Shown: one piece after another, positions 62,739-64,000 of the stretch
How positions within the stretch are numbered: the stretch's first letter is position 1
Layout: each line of letters starts with the position of its first letter
Assembly (NCBI GenBank): GCA_030248065.1
Contig: JASAMV010000684.1
Span: 1 to 64,000 of the forward strand
Length of the DNA stretch: 64,000 nt
DNA from: Rhynchonema sp. JSB1_4
Taxonomy: Eukaryota > Nematoda > Chromadorea > Monhysterida > Xyalidae
Direction: 5' to 3'
Position numbers and translations under genes: made by a program
Notes under the pieces: model-generated
Database searches by the model: none
What the model saw: the letters and a program-made list of their open reading frames with translations, nothing else
What the model was told of the DNA's origin: nothing

Positions 62739-63915
62739 ATGCAACCCGACCAGAGTGCAATTTTATCAATTCTCTTACTGATCACCAGGCCCTATTTGTG
62801 CGATGCCATCCGTTGCGTACGCACATCCACTTTGACGTGCAACGGAGCTAACGGACGGTGCACGAAACCACAGAAGACAACGACCGACAACTGCAAAGCT
62901 TGCTATCAGGTTATGAAAACGTTTGCCCGATTATAGTCTTGAAATTCCGAGCGGTTTGTACCACACTGCTGTGTAAGGTTCCGAATGACTAAATCAGAGG
63001 CCTTTATGGTAACAGCTTTGCGCAGCGTAAAGCAGACGGGGCACGGACATAACAGCGGGGGCCAAAACAGCTGGGGATAAAGCAAACTCGATGTGTCGTA
63101 CGGGGCTTAATTTATACCTGCCTTTCGACACTGTCTGATTGTCCAATTGACATTTGGGTACACAGTTTGTTCTTTCATTCAATTCCCCCTTTATCAATCA
63201 GGATATCAAGTCCAACATGTCGATTCTGAGCGACTGCCTCTCCGATGACGTGGCAACGAAGATCGTGCCTCATTTGGACTGCACCGGTGTCTACAAATGT
63301 CATCCTCCTCCGCCGAACCAAGCGGAGGATCGTATCTGCTGCTGTGCCGATCCGTTGTGCAACGACAAAGTGGTCAATGGAAGTGATCAGGTTTTGTAGC
63401 CAATTTCTTTCATGATGTGTGTAGCTTGACACAACATGACCAAGTTTGAGAACTCGCAAAGAAAACATCCAAATCGAGCTGACCAATTTCTAGCTGTGTC
63501 AGGTTCCCGACAGCCCCAATGTTCTGCGATGTGTTGAATCAACCGATCTGAACAAGAAGCACTCGGCGCAGCAGTTCACGATTTCCAACCCCGCCACCCA
63601 TGCCTGCCACAACGTCAGCTGATGTTGATATATGTACTTCAATGCCCTGAATGCCGTCACATTGAGTATTCATCAATTTACTCTATTGTCAGGTGCACAT
63701 CAAAGACAAGCGGAGTGCCACGGTAATGCCGCTTTCAAAGCTGCGTCAACGGGGCGTATCCCACTGCAACAACCATCGCAATTGCTGCAAACGTGTGGGC
63801 ACAAACAAGCACGGTGATGTTTCAATCGAATGTTGCTGCTCCACCGACTACTGCAACAACATCACCACGGCCGTCGTGATGCCTGCGTCCATTCCGCCGT
63901 GCGAGCACAAGCCAG
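62739..63915 (+). CDS. Secreted ET-module protein, 5' part
   Basis: Exons 62739-62909, 63202-63390, 63503-63613, 63693-63915, phases 0,0,0,1; the gene continues beyond the window. Signal peptide SAILSILLLITRPYLCDA. Two ET modules follow. The first spans exons 1-2 and ends RICCCADPLCND; the second spans exons 3-4 and ends SIECCCSTDYCNN. The C-rich CCCxxxxCN ending and about ten cysteines per module fit the nematode ET domain. A linker VVMPASIPPCEHKP then leads into the next intron. ET proteins are secreted and mostly uncharacterised. Upstream AT-rich DNA and the GCGAA tract separate it from the membrane-protein cluster. Confidence 0.85.
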
Positions 63916-64000
63916 GTTTTGGGGGTATTACAATCATGTCGTCAAAGCAAATCTTTGTCTCGACCTCAACTCAGACCGGACACTGTAATGTCGTCAAACT

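Overview
Eukaryotic genomic DNA, most likely from a nematode. Genes are split into many short exons joined by GT/AG introns, often 40-600 bp. The recognisable families are ones expanded in nematodes: a DUF229 sulfatase-like protein, a GT11 fucosyltransferase, a bestrophin, a trypsin-like protease pair, an M1 aminopeptidase relative, and a secreted protein with two ET modules, a domain I know only from nematodes. The species cannot be named from the sequence. Exon models were made by hand-reading splice sites and reading-frame phase, so most junctions should be good to a few bases unless flagged.

Layout. 1-1042: 3' half of the DUF229 gene (+). 1578-3627: GT11-like gene (+). 3628-8209: no gene found, several repeats. 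8210-13507: complete 13-exon bestrophin (+). 14218-22436: 17-exon secreted or surface protein with a long GCC2/GCC3 cysteine-repeat region and an unrecognised C-terminal half (+). 22590-46892: a direct tandem duplication of about 12 kb, each unit carrying one secreted trypsin-like protease gene on the minus strand and ending in a (GT)n tract. 46975-47324: two orphan coding exons. 48387-56378: an M1 aminopeptidase-fold gene whose catalytic residues are replaced (+). 57602-62270: a cluster of small single-pass membrane proteins sharing a GLP[IV]WAI transmembrane start; one has intracellular 20-residue repeats and one looks decayed. 62739 to the window end: an ET-module gene running off the edge.

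Mobile DNA fills introns and intergenic space. At least ten elements have hAT-type ends (CAGGGTTG or variants) with 8-bp target duplications, often perfect. Four short Helitron-like copies start TCTATACTACTA and three end CTAG. Many fold-back (inverted-repeat) elements occur, including nested palindromes in one protease intron and a palindrome made of two facing tRNA-like halves. Three fold-back families with different termini share one internal core. Four (TG)n tracts of about 300 bp are present.

No operon-like joint function is evident. Most products look secreted or membrane-bound, which is a shared property, not evidence of one pathway. The best candidates for undescribed biology are the GLP[IV]WAI membrane family, the C-terminal half of the GCC protein, the predicted inactive M1 protein, and the modular fold-back elements.
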